From Pseudoalteromonas sp. A25 (GTDB taxonomy: Bacteria; Pseudomonadota; Gammaproteobacteria; Enterobacterales; Alteromonadaceae), in NCBI RefSeq assembly GCF_009176705.1, contig NZ_AP021846.1:3592001-3656000 (forward strand): a DNA stretch of 64,000 nucleotides, given 5' to 3'. Every line of letters starts with the position of its first letter. Positions within the stretch are counted from its first letter, which is position 1. A program made the position numbers and the translations under genes. The notes beneath the pieces are model-generated. The model saw only the letters and a program-made list of their open reading frames with translations. It had not been told where the DNA came from and ran no database searches. Below are positions 1 to 8,982 of this stretch, piece by piece.

Positions 1-827
1 GCGATGATGTCGCCAGCCTGTGCTTGCTGTGCTTCGTGACGGTCTAGACCAAGATATGTTAATACCTGACCTACTTTACCGTTACGTGTTTTACCATCAG
101 CGCCTACCACAGTTACCTGTTGGTTTACTTTAACAGTACCGCGCTTGATACGGCCTACACCAATAACACCAATGTAAGAGTTATAGTCAAGTTGCGAAAT
201 CTGCATCTGGAAGCCACCATCAGGATCGGCATCTGGCGCAGCTACTTGCTCAACAATCGCTTCAAACATTGGTTGCATATTGTCTGAAGGCTCGTCTAGG
301 TCAAGCGTGGCCCAACCATTGATAGCAGATGCGTAAATCACTTGGAAGTCCAATTGATCATCCGTTGCACCTAAGTTATCAAATAGGTCAAATACCTGAT
401 CCATAACCCAATCAGGGCGTGCACCTGGCTTATCAATTTTGTTGATAACAACAATAGGCTTAAGACCTAACGCGAATGCCTTTTGCGTTACGAAACGCGT
501 TTGTGGCATAGGGCCTTCTTGTGCATCAACCAGTAGCAATACTGAGTCAACCATTGAAAGAACACGTTCTACTTCACCACCGAAGTCAGCGTGTCCCGGA
601 GTGTCTACGATGTTAATGTGGTAATCGTTCCACTCAATCGCGGTGTTTTTAGCTAGGATGGTGATACCGCGCTCTTTTTCGATATCGTTTGAATCCATTA
701 CACGCTCTTCGTTACCGCCGCGTGTCTCTAGCGTACCTGATTGCTCAAGCAACTTATCAACTAGGGTTGTTTTACCGTGGTCTACGTGGGCGATAATCGC
801 GATATTACGTAATTTTTCAATGCTCAT
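1..827 (-). CDS. typA: TypA/BipA ribosome-associated translational GTPase (N-terminal part, 3' end outside window)
   Basis: This is the N-terminal ~275 residues of the TypA/BipA GTPase; the frame stays open to the window edge. The protein starts [20 protein letters not shown], which contains the G1 loop ([10 protein letters not shown]). The G2 region (RGITILAKN), the G3 motif [15 protein letters not shown] and G4 [13 protein letters not shown] follow. The domain-2 beta-barrel starts near residue 200. TypA is a translation-factor-family GTPase that binds the 70S ribosome and helps 50S assembly and growth under cold or stress. The ATG at 825-827 is the natural family start, although only a weak GAG-like ribosome site precedes it. 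It is divergent from glnA across a 645-bp spacer, the same neighbourhood as in many enterics and alteromonads. It looks like ordinary core genome. Confidence 0.95.
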   Translation of the reverse strand, partial: MSIEKLRNIAIIAHVDHGKTTLVDKLLEQSGTLETRGGNEERVMDSNDIEKERGITILAKNTAIEWNDYHINIVDTPGHADFGGEVERVLSMVDSVLLLVDAQEGPMPQTRFVTQKAFALGLKPIVVINKIDKPGARPDWVMDQVFDLFDNLGATDDQLDFQVIYASAINGWATLDLDEPSDNMQPMFEAIVEQVAAPDADPDGGFQMQISQLDYNSYIGVIGVGRIKRGTVKVNQQVTVVGADGKTRNGKVGQVLTYLGLDRHEAQQAQAGDII

Positions 828-1289
828 GTTTATAACTCAGATAATTACTCAAAAGAGTGGGTTAATCCTATACACCTAATTGTGCAAAACAGTCTATAAA
901 TTGACCGCTAGGATTTATAAAGTGGCGTATTATCCCCTAATAACGTCATAGATGAAAGTTTATGCAGCATTATTTTTTTGTTACGAGCTGCAAATTACCT
1001 ATTTTTAGGCATTATTAACAATATTAAGCAGCTTTTCTGGGATAGTTAGGGGTTTATAGTACGATGTTAAATAAGGAAAATCGCTATAGAGTACATGAAA
1101 GTGAAGACTGCGCTGTAATTAAATCGAAGCGCTTAATTGTCACCTTGATATTTCATAAATAAATCATCAATACCGCTTAGAATACAACAACACTCAGATC
1201 ATAATAACTCATCTATTTTACATGCCACACAATGCGCCAAATAATGACGTGTCGCAATGAAAAAGCACTCAAGTCAGCTATACTCAAAG
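828..1289. other. Intergenic spacer between typA and glnA, distal part
   Basis: This AT-rich spacer separates the divergent typA and glnA genes. I see no open reading frame or RNA gene in it. It must hold the typA promoter on the minus strand, but no pair of -35 and -10 boxes stands out. The glnA-proximal part, with the NtrC boxes and the sigma-54 promoter, is listed separately. Confidence 0.6.
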
Positions 1290-1306
1290 CGCACCATAGG
1301 TGTGCA
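1290..1306 (+). promoter_or_regulatory. NtrC-binding-site-like box 1 upstream of glnA
   Basis: CGCACCATAGGTGTGCA is an imperfect dyad matching the NtrC consensus TGCACC-N5-GGTGCA. It lies about 85-100 bp upstream of the sigma-54 promoter, the normal enhancer distance. It forms a pair with the box at 1324-1340, which favours cooperative binding of phosphorylated NtrC. Confidence 0.7.
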
Positions 1307-1323
1307 TATGCGGATCATTTTGG

Positions 1324-1340
1324 TGCACCATAGCAGTGCG
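1324..1340 (+). promoter_or_regulatory. NtrC-binding-site-like box 2 upstream of glnA
   Basis: TGCACCATAGCAGTGCG has a perfect left half-site and a degenerate right half. Its start lies 34 bp (about three helical turns) from the start of box 1, so both boxes would sit on the same DNA face. That is typical of paired NtrC enhancer sites at glnA. Confidence 0.65.
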
Positions 1341-1390
1341 AGTGATAACATCAAAAAAACAAAGTGTTATTTTTCAATATATTGCAAAAT

Positions 1391-1405
1391 TGGCACATAT
1401 TAAGC
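1391..1405 (+). promoter_or_regulatory. Sigma-54 (RpoN) promoter of glnA
   Basis: TGGCACATATTAAGC carries the -24 GG and -12 GC dinucleotides with exactly 10 bp between them, matching TGGCAC-N7-GC. It sits 68 bp before the glnA ATG and downstream of two NtrC-like boxes, as expected for nitrogen-limited activation. Confidence 0.8.
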
Positions 1406-1472
1406 TTACAAAAACCGCAATCGCATTAAGTTAATGCAGCAAGCATAAAAAACCCAACGAGTCGGAGGACAC

Positions 1473-2879
1473 ATGTCACAATCGGTTTTAGATTTTATCA
1501 AAGAAAATGACGTTAAATTCGTAGATTTACGTTTTACAGATACCAAAGGTAAAGAGCAGCACGTTTCTATTCCTCATCATCAAGCCGATGAAGACTTCTT
1601 CGAAGACGGTAAAATGTTTGATGGCTCTTCAATTGCTGGTTGGAAAGGCATTAACGAATCTGACATGGTATTAATGCCAGACGCTGCATCAGCAAAGCTT
1701 GACCCATTCGCTGAAGAAACAACCATGATCGTTCGTTGTGACGTTGTTGAGCCAAACACTCACCAAGGCTATGAGCGCGACCCTCGCTCTGTTGCTAAAC
1801 GTGCTGAAGAATATATGCGCTCAACGGGCATCGCTGACACCGTATTGTTTGGTCCAGAGCCTGAATTCTTCCTATTTGATGATGTTAAGTTCAAAACTGA
1901 CATGTCTGGCTCTATGTACAAAATTGATGCACAAGAAGCATCTTGGAACTCAGATAGAGACTATGAAGGTGGTAACACTGGTCACCGTCCTGGCGTTAAA
2001 GGTGGTTACTTTCCAGTTGCCCCCGTTGATTCATCACAAGACTGGCGTTCTGCGACCTGTTTAGTACTTGAAGAGCTTGGTCAAGTTGTTGAAGCACACC
2101 ACCACGAAGTGGCAACGGCGGGTCAAAACGAAATCGCTACGCGCTTTAATACCATGGTATTAAAAGCAGACGAAATTCAAGAAATGAAATACGTTATTCA
2201 CAACATGGCGCACCTTTACGGTAAAACGGCAACTTTCATGCCTAAGCCAATCGTGGGTGATAACGGTTCTGGTATGCACTGTCACCAGTCTTTAGCTAAA
2301 GATGGCAAAAACATCTTCGCAGGCGACAAGTACGGCGGCCTTTCTGAAGAAGCGCTTTACTACATCGGTGGTATCATCAAGCATGCTAAAGCAATCAATG
2401 CATTTGCTAACGCGTCAACTAACTCATACAAGCGTTTAGTACCAGGCTTTGAAGCCCCTGTTATGCTTGCATACTCTGCACGTAACCGTTCAGCTTCTAT
2501 TCGTATTCCTGTAGTACCTTCAGAGAAAGCTCGTCGTATCGAAGTGCGCTTCCCTGATCCAACAGCAAACCCATACCTTGCATTCTCAGCAATGTTAATG
2601 GCTGGCCTTGACGGTATCAAAAACAAGATCCACCCTGGCGATGCGATGGACAAAGATTTATACGACTTACCAGCTGAAGAAGCTGCTGAGATCCCAACTG
2701 TTGCGTCTTCACTAGACGAAGCATTGGCATGTCTTGACGCAGACCGTGAGTTCTTAACTCAAGGCGGCGTATTCACTGACGACTTAATCGATGCTTACAT
2801 TAAGCTTAAGTCTCAAGAAGTGGAAAAACTGAACATGACAACTCACCCTGTTGAGTTTGAAATGTACTACAGCGTTTAA
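1473..2879 (+). CDS. glnA: Type I glutamine synthetase
   Basis: GlnA condenses glutamate and ammonia with ATP to make glutamine, the main route of ammonium assimilation, and acts as a cytosolic dodecamer. The 468-residue length is standard for the GSI-beta class. Visible signatures are the N-terminal beta-grasp [16 protein letters not shown] near residue 50, the catalytic-domain motif [11 protein letters not shown] near 128, the ATP-binding [16 protein letters not shown] near 258, and NRSASIRIP near 345. The KDLYDLP segment near 395 contains the tyrosine that GlnE adenylylates in this class. The ATG follows GGAGGACAC, a strong ribosome site. Regulation is clear upstream: two NtrC-like boxes and a sigma-54 promoter. 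A strong terminator follows, so glnA is largely separate from glnLG. Confidence 0.98.
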   Translation: MSQSVLDFIKENDVKFVDLRFTDTKGKEQHVSIPHHQADEDFFEDGKMFDGSSIAGWKGINESDMVLMPDAASAKLDPFAEETTMIVRCDVVEPNTHQGYERDPRSVAKRAEEYMRSTGIADTVLFGPEPEFFLFDDVKFKTDMSGSMYKIDAQEASWNSDRDYEGGNTGHRPGVKGGYFPVAPVDSSQDWRSATCLVLEELGQVVEAHHHEVATAGQNEIATRFNTMVLKADEIQEMKYVIHNMAHLYGKTATFMPKPIVGDNGSGMHCHQSLAKDGKNIFAGDKYGGLSEEALYYIGGIIKHAKAINAFANASTNSYKRLVPGFEAPVMLAYSARNRSASIRIPVVPSEKARRIEVRFPDPTANPYLAFSAMLMAGLDGIKNKIHPGDAMDKDLYDLPAEEAAEIPTVASSLDEALACLDADREFLTQGGVFTDDLIDAYIKLKSQEVEKLNMTTHPVEFEMYYSV

Positions 2880-2908
2880 TCGCGCAAATTAAATCATATG
2901 TGTTCTCA

Positions 2909-2931
2909 AGCCCGCTTAAGCGGGCTTTTTT
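2909..2931 (+). terminator. Rho-independent terminator after glnA
   Basis: AAGCCCGCTTAAGCGGGCTT is a perfect GC-rich inverted repeat followed directly by a T run. It lies 30 bp after the glnA stop codon. Confidence 0.9.
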
Positions 2932-2995
2932 GTAGTAAAACAACATGTTTAATACTAAAGTATAGCTGTGTTAAATAAATTAAGGGACGCTGAAG

Positions 2996-3505
2996 ATGAG
3001 ACGTATTTTGTTGGTATCATGCCTTGTACTAACTTTTTGCGCCATGGCTTCGCAGCCAAAAGTTTACCGATGGAAAGATGAAAACGGTAACTGGGTATTT
3101 TCAGATGTGCCCCGTCAAGGCTCAGAGCGAGTCAACCTCAATAAGCCCATCAGTATACCCACAGCAGATACATCCGTCTTAAGCACCACAAAAGAAAAAA
3201 AAGCGATAGCATACGAAGTTAAAATATCCTCCCCTGGGAGCGAGCAAACACTCAGAGAAAACACAGGTACCGTGTATGTGACTGGTCAAGTAAAGCCTGT
3301 ATTTAGCAAAGGTCTCACCGTACAATTATCTTTAGATGGCAAAATTGTCAGTGATAGACAAACCAACACCACCTTTGCACTGAAAAATGTTGATCGAGGC
3401 GAGCATAAACTCATTATGTATTTATTCGACGAGCACGGCGCAAGAATTGCAACTAGTCCCGCAAGTACATTTTATTTACACCGAGCAAACCGCATTAATC
3501 CATAG
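2996..3505 (+). CDS. DUF4124-domain secreted protein of unknown function
   Basis: This 169-residue protein starts with a hydrophobic signal segment (about residues 1-19, ending ...CAMAS). The DUF4124 hallmark follows at about residues 22-50, where VYRWKDENGNWVFSDVP matches the family pattern YrW.De.G..hysD.P. The C-terminal half resembles a small beta-sandwich, with a segment in which a ligand or partner is implied (YVTGQVKPVFSKG...). It is probably periplasmic. A gene of this kind between glnA and glnL is common in marine gammaproteobacteria, but no biochemical role is known. The ATG follows GGGACGCTGAAG, a reasonable ribosome site. It may be co-transcribed with read-through from glnA, but a terminator separates the two. 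Confidence 0.8.
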   Translation: MRRILLVSCLVLTFCAMASQPKVYRWKDENGNWVFSDVPRQGSERVNLNKPISIPTADTSVLSTTKEKKAIAYEVKISSPGSEQTLRENTGTVYVTGQVKPVFSKGLTVQLSLDGKIVSDRQTNTTFALKNVDRGEHKLIMYLFDEHGARIATSPASTFYLHRANRINP

Positions 3506-3530
3506 CTCAGGGTATATACACGTGATATAG

Positions 3531-3547
3531 TGCACCAACTTGGTGCA
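3531..3547 (+). promoter_or_regulatory. Perfect NtrC-binding palindrome upstream of glnL
   Basis: TGCACCAACTTGGTGCA is a full match to the NtrC dyad and lies 24 bp before the glnL ATG. In enteric bacteria an NtrC site at the glnL promoter represses basal glnLG transcription, so autoregulation is the likely role here. I see no sigma-54 promoter downstream of it. Confidence 0.85.
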
Positions 3548-3570
3548 AAAAAAGTAGTAGGTGATCCATC

Positions 3571-4677
3571 ATGGTACAAAGTACCCACCCATTTTTAAAT
3601 GCGCTTTGGCATAACTTATCAACTTGCGTATTCTTACTCGACAGCAAATTTGTAATTCAATATGCCAACAACAGCTGCAGCGAACTCGTTGGCTTGGGCC
3701 TAAAACGCCTAATCGGATTACCAATTAATGATATCTTCAGCCATCATCATATTGACTTTGAACGCCTCGCTCAATACGCCTTAAACGATGGTGTTGACTG
3801 CCAACAGCATAGAGTTGACGTGGTGTTTATCGATAATCGCGCAGCCACGCTTAACCTGCATGCTAGGCGCTTAAACCATCAAGATGATGCCTATATTTTA
3901 CTCGAGTGCCGCCGCATCGATGATGAAGTACGCTTTGACCAAGCATCAAATCAAATGCATCAATACCAAGCTGCACGCACTTTGATCCGTGGACTTGCAC
4001 ATGAAATAAAAAATCCTTTAGGCGGGATCAGAGGAGCGGCGCAATTATTGCAGTACGAGACCTGCCAGCAAGAACGCGATCAATGCGCACAGCTGATAAT
4101 AGAACAAGCAGACCGATTAACCGAGTTGGTAGATAAATTACTGGGTCCAAATCAGTTACCAAATAGAGCACCATGTAATATCCATCAAACGCTCGAGTCG
4201 GTCATAAAACTCAGTATGTTAGATAACGCGAGTCAAATAGCGTTGCTAAAAGACTACGACCCTAGCATACCCGACATTGTTATCGATCAGTCTAAAATTC
4301 AGCAGGTTGTATTAAACATTGTGAGAAATGCACAACAAGCGTTAGAACACACTGTTGAGGGCTGTATTACATTAACCACGCGGATTAAACATCGCATGCG
4401 CCGTGGTGAGAGGTTAATGAAAAAGGCGTTGCTCATTCAAATTACCGATAATGGTCCGGGTATCGCAGAAGAGTTAAAAGATACTTTGTTCTATCCGATG
4501 ATCACCAACAAAGATGGTGGCTCAGGACTAGGCTTATCCATTGCGCAAACCATTGTTGAACAACATGGTGGCTTGATCGATTACGATAGTTGGCCTGGAC
4601 ATACCGAATTTAATATTTACTTGCCGTTTGACAACAGCGGCACGGGAGCAAGTAATGAAAACAGTCTGGCTCGTTGA
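3571..4677 (+). CDS. glnL: Nitrogen-regulation sensor kinase NtrB (NRII)
   Basis: NtrB phosphorylates or dephosphorylates NtrC according to the state of PII, and so controls nitrogen-limitation genes. The 368-residue protein has an N-terminal PAS domain (about 10-120) and a HisKA domain with the phospho-acceptor in GLAHEIKNPLGGIRGAAQ (near 147). A HATPase domain follows, with the N box IVRNAQQAL (near 253), G1 box ITDNGPGIAEE and G2 box GGSGLGLSIAQTIVEQHGG. No transmembrane segment is present, as expected for cytosolic NRII. It overlaps glnG by 23 bp, so the two are translationally coupled. The ATG follows AGTAGGTGATCC. A perfect NtrC palindrome lies just upstream. Confidence 0.96.
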   Translation: MVQSTHPFLNALWHNLSTCVFLLDSKFVIQYANNSCSELVGLGLKRLIGLPINDIFSHHHIDFERLAQYALNDGVDCQQHRVDVVFIDNRAATLNLHARRLNHQDDAYILLECRRIDDEVRFDQASNQMHQYQAARTLIRGLAHEIKNPLGGIRGAAQLLQYETCQQERDQCAQLIIEQADRLTELVDKLLGPNQLPNRAPCNIHQTLESVIKLSMLDNASQIALLKDYDPSIPDIVIDQSKIQQVVLNIVRNAQQALEHTVEGCITLTTRIKHRMRRGERLMKKALLIQITDNGPGIAEELKDTLFYPMITNKDGGSGLGLSIAQTIVEQHGGLIDYDSWPGHTEFNIYLPFDNSGTGASNENSLAR

Positions 4678-6049
4678 TGATGATGCCTCAATCAGGTTTG
4701 TATTAGATAAAGCACTGTCGCGTGCAGGTTTCACCACTGAAAGTTTTGCCAATGCGCAAGATGTATTAACAGCGTTATCTTATAGCCAGCCCGCAGTATT
4801 GATCTCTGACGTGCGCATGCCCGGTATGGACGGTATGGCTCTGCTTGATGAAATCTCTACGCAATATCCAAACCTGCCGGTGATCATCATTACTGCTCAC
4901 TCGGACTTAGATTCTGCCGTTAACGCCTTCCAAAAAGGGGCATTTGAGTATTTGGCTAAACCATTTGATTTAAACGAAGCGACGGCGCTCGTCGAACGTG
5001 CCTATCAAGCAAGTCAGCAAGCACGCAAAACTAAACGCCAGGTGCAAGAGCAAAATCATCCAGATATCATAGGTGAAGCCCCTGCAATGCAAGAAGTCTT
5101 TCGCGCGATTGGAAAGCTCTCAGCCTCCAGCATGAGTGTGTTGATCAATGGTGAATCAGGCACGGGTAAAGAGTTAGTCGCTGGTGCATTACATAATCAC
5201 AGCCCAAGAAAAGAAAAAGAGTTTATTGCCCTTAATATGGCAGCCATTCCAAAAGACCTTGTTGAATCAGAACTATTTGGCCACGAAAAAGGCGCCTTCA
5301 CTGGCGCTGATAGCATGCGCCGAGGGCGTTTTGAGCAAGCCAACGGTGGCACCTTATTTTTAGACGAAATCGGGGATATGCCACTCGATGTGCAAACGCG
5401 TTTATTGCGAGTACTTGCAGATGGTGAGTTCTATCGCGTTGGGGGGCACCAAAGTGTCAAAGTAGATGTGCGTATTATTGCCGCCACACACCAAGACTTA
5501 GAAACGCTGGTTAAAAAAGGCCAATTCCGTGAAGATCTCTTTCACCGGCTAAATGTTGTGCGCTTAAAGCTACCAGCGCTGCGCGAGAGAACCGAAGATA
5601 TTCCAAAACTAGCGCAACACTTTTTGGCTCGCAGTGCCAAAGAACTGCAGGCAGACTCTAAAATCCTAAGTAATGAAGCAATTGAAGTCATGCGCCTTTA
5701 TCATTGGCCTGGTAATGTACGTCAGTTAGAAAATACCTGCCGCTGGTTAACTGTTATGGCACCAGGGGAGCTGATCAGTGCCCATGATTTGCCCGAAGAG
5801 CTATCAGTACATACCCCTAGTGAAGAGGCCCAAGGGGATTGGCTGGACGCTTTCCAACAATGGTTAAACCTGGAACTTAAACAAGGTAAAGAGAATATTT
5901 GGCCAGCTGTACAAGCCCAACTAGAAGTGCGCCTGATCAAAACCGCCCTCAATGCTTGTCATGGCCATAAGCAAGATGCTGCACTTAAAATTGGCTGGGG
6001 TCGAAATACCCTAACCAGAAAGCTTAAAGAGCGCAATATCCACGAATAA
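4655..6049 (+). CDS. glnG: Nitrogen-regulation response regulator NtrC (NRI), sigma-54 activator
   Basis: NtrC is the enhancer-binding activator of sigma-54 promoters in nitrogen limitation. I chose the ATG at 4655 because it follows GGGAGCAAGTA and gives the family N-terminus [16 protein letters not shown]; the in-frame ATG at 4628 only adds nine residues inside glnL. The receiver domain (1-120) has the acceptor Asp in [13 protein letters not shown]. The AAA+ domain (about 138-375) has Walker A GESGTGKE, the sigma-54 contact loop GAFTGA and Walker [14 protein letters not shown]. The C-terminal Fis-type helix-turn-helix is visible in [20 protein letters not shown]. The length of 464 aa is normal. 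Confidence 0.97.
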   Translation: MKTVWLVDDDASIRFVLDKALSRAGFTTESFANAQDVLTALSYSQPAVLISDVRMPGMDGMALLDEISTQYPNLPVIIITAHSDLDSAVNAFQKGAFEYLAKPFDLNEATALVERAYQASQQARKTKRQVQEQNHPDIIGEAPAMQEVFRAIGKLSASSMSVLINGESGTGKELVAGALHNHSPRKEKEFIALNMAAIPKDLVESELFGHEKGAFTGADSMRRGRFEQANGGTLFLDEIGDMPLDVQTRLLRVLADGEFYRVGGHQSVKVDVRIIAATHQDLETLVKKGQFREDLFHRLNVVRLKLPALRERTEDIPKLAQHFLARSAKELQADSKILSNEAIEVMRLYHWPGNVRQLENTCRWLTVMAPGELISAHDLPEELSVHTPSEEAQGDWLDAFQQWLNLELKQGKENIWPAVQAQLEVRLIKTALNACHGHKQDAALKIGWGRNTLTRKLKERNIHE

Positions 6050-6058
6050 CAACAGCTA

Positions 6059-6079
6059 GGCTGCATAAACTGTGCAGCC
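6059..6079 (+). terminator. Possible terminator hairpin after glnG
   Basis: GGCTGCA and TGCAGCC form a 7-bp stem with a 7-nt loop just after the glnG stop. The following sequence is AT-rich but is not a clean T run, so termination may be weak. Confidence 0.45.
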
Positions 6080-6184
6080 ACATTTATCTTATATCGTTAA
6101 TATCTATCAGATATCGCGTTAAAGGTATTGATCGAAAGTGAAAAAGTCGACACTATTTGGCTAAATAGTTCATAAGTCTACATC

Positions 6185-6643
6185 ATGAAATTACTTGAAA
6201 ATGTGCCGCTGTTCAAACAAATGGAAATCATTAATAGACTGGCGTTTTTTAATGACTTTACGATTTCAGAAAGGCAAGTATTGCTAGAGTCTTTCAGTCA
6301 CTTGTACCTGGTACATAGCGGGCGTTATGCTTTTAAACGCTTTGAGTTAGATAATCGATTATTTATTGTTCTCAGTGGCGAGCTTATTATCTTTAATAAG
6401 AACGAACTGTTAGAACTTGGCCGTATTACCCCTGGAGAATTTATTGGTGAAGGCGCGTTTATTTGTAAACGTGAGCATTCAATCAGCGCCAAAGCGATCA
6501 AAGACAGCATTTTGCTGGCGATAACCCCTGATGCTATGACCCGCCTACCAAACGTCATTCGTGAAAAGGTCAAAGATAAAATCATTGAGGGAATGAGTTT
6601 ACGTATTAATAAACTCAGTGGTTTTATTGAAGACAATATGTAA
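6185..6643 (+). CDS. Cyclic-nucleotide-binding-domain (Crp-like effector) protein without a DNA-binding domain
   Basis: This 152-residue protein is a single Crp/cNMP-binding beta-roll. Residues about 20-125 show the pattern F.dFt..E...L..., the glycine turns LSGELIIFNKNELLELGRITPGEFIGEGAF, and a C-terminal helix. The phosphate-binding cassette Arg is not obvious, so cAMP binding is uncertain. No helix-turn-helix follows, so it is unlikely to be a transcription factor alone. The stop TAA at 6641-6643 coincides with the first bases of the 203-bp repeat. Joining the flanks as an empty site (ATG-TA-ATCAG) would still give TAA, so the protein is probably full-length and not truncated by the insertion. 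Confidence 0.75.
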   Translation: MKLLENVPLFKQMEIINRLAFFNDFTISERQVLLESFSHLYLVHSGRYAFKRFELDNRLFIVLSGELIIFNKNELLELGRITPGEFIGEGAFICKREHSISAKAIKDSILLAITPDAMTRLPNVIREKVKDKIIEGMSLRINKLSGFIEDNM

Positions 6644-6843
6644 TTAACCTCAGCTGCACATAAGAGAATTTGCCCAATAAAGCTATTTCACTCACTCTCT
6701 TCGTTATTTTCATTTGTAATAGCTCGCTATTACTTCACGAAAATGCCTTGATAGTGAGCGAAATATCGTCATTGGATATTGAAGGGGTTGCAATATCTCT
6801 CTTCTGAGCTATCAAAACTCTTATCCGCAGCTGAGGTTAATTA
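6641..6843 (+). repeat. 203-bp MITE-like repeat, copy A (left border of the accessory island)
   Basis: The element has imperfect terminal inverted repeats (TAATTAACCTCAGCTGC and its complement, then ATAAGAG). It has an internal hairpin, GTAATAGC-TC-GCTATTAC, around 6717-6734. It encodes nothing. An inverted copy lies at 62083-62285; comparing base by base I find three substitutions and no indel. The ends fit insertion at a TA dinucleotide, as in IS630/Tc1-type MITEs, although the palindromic end TAATTA makes the target duplication ambiguous. I cannot name the parent transposase. Confidence 0.9.
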
Positions 6844-6865
6844 ATCAGTTTTGACAATGAAGGAC

Positions 6866-6892
6866 AAAAGGCCGAATAAATTCGACCTTTTT
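6866..6892 (-). terminator. Terminator downstream of the class V PLP enzyme gene
   Basis: AAAAGGCCGAA and TTCGACCTTTTT form a stem with a short AT loop and U-rich flanks on both strands. On the minus strand it lies just past the 6912 stop codon, and it could also work on the plus strand. Confidence 0.75.
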
Positions 6893-6911
6893 GGTTACAA
6901 ACTTGCGATCT

Positions 6912-8153
6912 TTACGATTCTGCTAATAATTGCTCAAAAGCATTAAACAGTCGTTCTAGCTCTTCTATCGTGTTGTAATGCATACAGCCGATACGCACAA
7001 CGCCGCCTTTATCCATCACGCCCAATTGCTCGCATAAGCCTTGTGCATAAAAGTTGCCATCCCAGACACACATATGCTGTTTGCCTAAAAACTCAGACAC
7101 AGCTCTGGGTGCCAAACCTACAAATGTAAGTGCGAACGTAGGCGTACGCTCTGCCAAGCGCGCTTTATCAGCAATACCAAATAGTGAGATCTGCGGAAAC
7201 TGTTCAAGACGCGTTAGGAAGTATTCACTCAACGCCATTTCATGCTGCTTGGTTTTCACAAACGCGGTGGTTAAACGCTCACGTCGCGGCGTGTCTTCGC
7301 TCATACCACTGAGTGAAGCAATATAGTCAATCGCTGCAATTACACCCGCTAAGCCTTCAAAGCTTTGTGTACCCGTCTCCCAACGACCTGGGATAACATC
7401 TTTAGCAGGCTCCACCTTGTATGGCGTAAACCCTTCTAAGTGCTCGCGCTTGCCATAAACAATCCCCACATGTGGACCAAAGAACTTATAGGCTGAGCAT
7501 GCTAAAAAGTCACAATCAAGCGCTTGTACATCGACAAGTTCATGCGGCGCATAGTGCACAGCGTCCACATAAACCAGCGCACCAACTTGGTGCGCAAGTT
7601 CCACTATTTGCTTGATGTCATTAATCGAGCCGGTGGTGTTTGAGGCGTAAGTGACCGCCACCAATTTTGTGTTATTGTTCAGCAAGCTTTTATAGTGCGC
7701 CAAATCAAGTGTGCAATCATCTTCATTAATTCGCACAGCGTGCACACTGGCACCTTTATCTTCTGCAGCTTGTCGCCACGAAGAGACATTCGAATAGTGA
7801 TCTGCATTGGTCACGATAACCTCGTCACCCGTTTGCCAATCACGAGAAATTGCGCGACTAAAGCTAAAAGTTAAACTCGTCATATTCGCACCGAACACAA
7901 TCTGCTCTTTGCACGGTGCATTTAATAAATCAGCCACTGCTTGACGTGCATCATTCATCAAGTTGACCGTTTTATCACTTGAGAAAAAAGCACCACCTAA
8001 ATTTGAGTTGTAATAACCCAAGTAGGCCGACATAGCGCTCAGTACAGACTGTGGCACCTGCGCCCCACCCGGCCCATCTAAAAACAGAGGTGCCTGACCA
8101 TTTACTCGCTGCATAAGTGCCGGGAATTGACGTCTTACTTGTATAAGATCCAT
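6912..8153 (-). CDS. Class V aminotransferase-fold PLP enzyme, cysteine-desulfurase-like family (TIGR01976 type)
   Basis: This 413-residue enzyme belongs to the SufS/CsdA-like branch of fold-type I PLP enzymes. Visible signatures are the N-terminal FLDGPGGAQVPQSVL typical of the 'cysteine desulfurase-like' group, NADHYSNVSSW near 115, the cofactor Asp in VYVDAVHYAPHE, and the Schiff-base Lys in SAYKFFGPHVG near 225. C-terminal RIGCMHYNTIEEL is also a family mark. The substrate is not known; true desulfurase activity is not assured because the mobile Cys loop is not obvious. It starts 9 bp after the dioxygenase gene and shares its operon. The pair may process a hydroxylated amino acid. Whether it serves the NRPS pathway or is an independent module inside the repeats cannot be told from the sequence. 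Confidence 0.8.
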   Translation of the reverse strand: MDLIQVRRQFPALMQRVNGQAPLFLDGPGGAQVPQSVLSAMSAYLGYYNSNLGGAFFSSDKTVNLMNDARQAVADLLNAPCKEQIVFGANMTSLTFSFSRAISRDWQTGDEVIVTNADHYSNVSSWRQAAEDKGASVHAVRINEDDCTLDLAHYKSLLNNNTKLVAVTYASNTTGSINDIKQIVELAHQVGALVYVDAVHYAPHELVDVQALDCDFLACSAYKFFGPHVGIVYGKREHLEGFTPYKVEPAKDVIPGRWETGTQSFEGLAGVIAAIDYIASLSGMSEDTPRRERLTTAFVKTKQHEMALSEYFLTRLEQFPQISLFGIADKARLAERTPTFALTFVGLAPRAVSEFLGKQHMCVWDGNFYAQGLCEQLGVMDKGGVVRIGCMHYNTIEELERLFNAFEQLLAES

Positions 8154-8162
8154 AGCATACTC

Positions 8163-8795
8163 TTAAGCTGTAAATACAAAGCAATCTAGGTAGCCGACTT
8201 TATCAGCATCTAGCTTGTTCATTGGCGTAGCGTTATGCCAAACCTGGCGGTCATTGATCAAGGCAAATAGGCCATCTTTGATCTCCATTTTAAAGCATGG
8301 CTCTGACTCTTTGTTTTCGTAAACAAGTAGCTCACCACCTGCGATATTTTCGTGAGACACCCCACATACACAAACATGATCAAAGCCATCTTGGTGAATA
8401 CCTTCAGGCGCAGGAGGCGTATCTGATTCAATCGCTAACATGCGAAACTGATGCACTTCAATATTGCGCTCATCGCCAATGCCTGTCATTTGTTTGAATT
8501 CACTTAGTAAATGCTTAAAGCCATCGCTGTTGAGTAAGTCGGTGTCGAGATTTTCATATACTCGCTCAACATTACCTTGAAAGGTATTTATTGAATCATC
8601 TTGAACAAATGCTTTGGTTGGCTGCACTGAAACCGTGTTATCTGCAAATTTTAAAACCGAATAACGGCGCTTTCTAAATGCACCATCTGCGTAAGGGTTG
8701 TCAGGAAGTTGATTAAATGAGGGCTTAACTGCTTCGATATGCGCTTGTTGGATAAAACGCAGTTGAAGCAGATTCTGGTTGTTTACTGCTGTCAT
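8163..8795 (-). CDS. 2-oxoglutarate/Fe(II) dioxygenase of the L-isoleucine dioxygenase (PF10014) family
   Basis: This 210-residue protein matches the 2OG-Fe_Oxy_2 family, which includes Bacillus isoleucine 4-dioxygenase and related hydroxylases of free aliphatic amino acids. The Fe-binding HxD is visible in GIHQDGFDHV near residue 136 and the distal His in QVWHNATPM near 188. The conserved N-terminal RKRRYSVLKF and the GGELLVYEN strand are also present. The probable reaction is hydroxylation of a free aliphatic amino acid with release of succinate and CO2; the actual substrate is unknown. It is the first gene of a two-gene operon with the PLP enzyme. Inside an NRPS island rich in Val-like and Thr modules it could supply an unusual building block, but that is inference. 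Confidence 0.78.
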   Translation of the reverse strand: MTAVNNQNLLQLRFIQQAHIEAVKPSFNQLPDNPYADGAFRKRRYSVLKFADNTVSVQPTKAFVQDDSINTFQGNVERVYENLDTDLLNSDGFKHLLSEFKQMTGIGDERNIEVHQFRMLAIESDTPPAPEGIHQDGFDHVCVCGVSHENIAGGELLVYENKESEPCFKMEIKDGLFALINDRQVWHNATPMNKLDADKVGYLDCFVFTA

Positions 8796-8982
8796 TTCGC
8801 TGCCGCCTATTAATGTAAAATTAGCGACAATTCTAATCGAAATGGAAATAAATACTGCCTAATTTACCCGTCATTTGTCATAAAAATTAAATTACTAAAC
8901 TAAAAAAATACCGAAAACAGGCAATCTAATCCAAGCTACAACCTTTCTCCCGAGAGTACCAATAGATAATCCCAAAAACAGT
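8796..8982. other. Intergenic region before the dioxygenase operon
   Basis: This 187-bp AT-rich gap separates the LytTR regulator stop codon from the dioxygenase start on the same strand. It probably carries the promoter of the dioxygenase-PLP pair. I see no confident -35/-10 pair and no strong terminator, only a short CTCCCGAGAG dyad near 8946. Confidence 0.4.

Noticed and set aside
4628..4654. Upstream ATG for glnG at 4628
   Set aside because: It lies within glnL without a ribosome site and adds residues foreign to the NtrC N-terminus; the ATG at 4655 has GGGAG before it.
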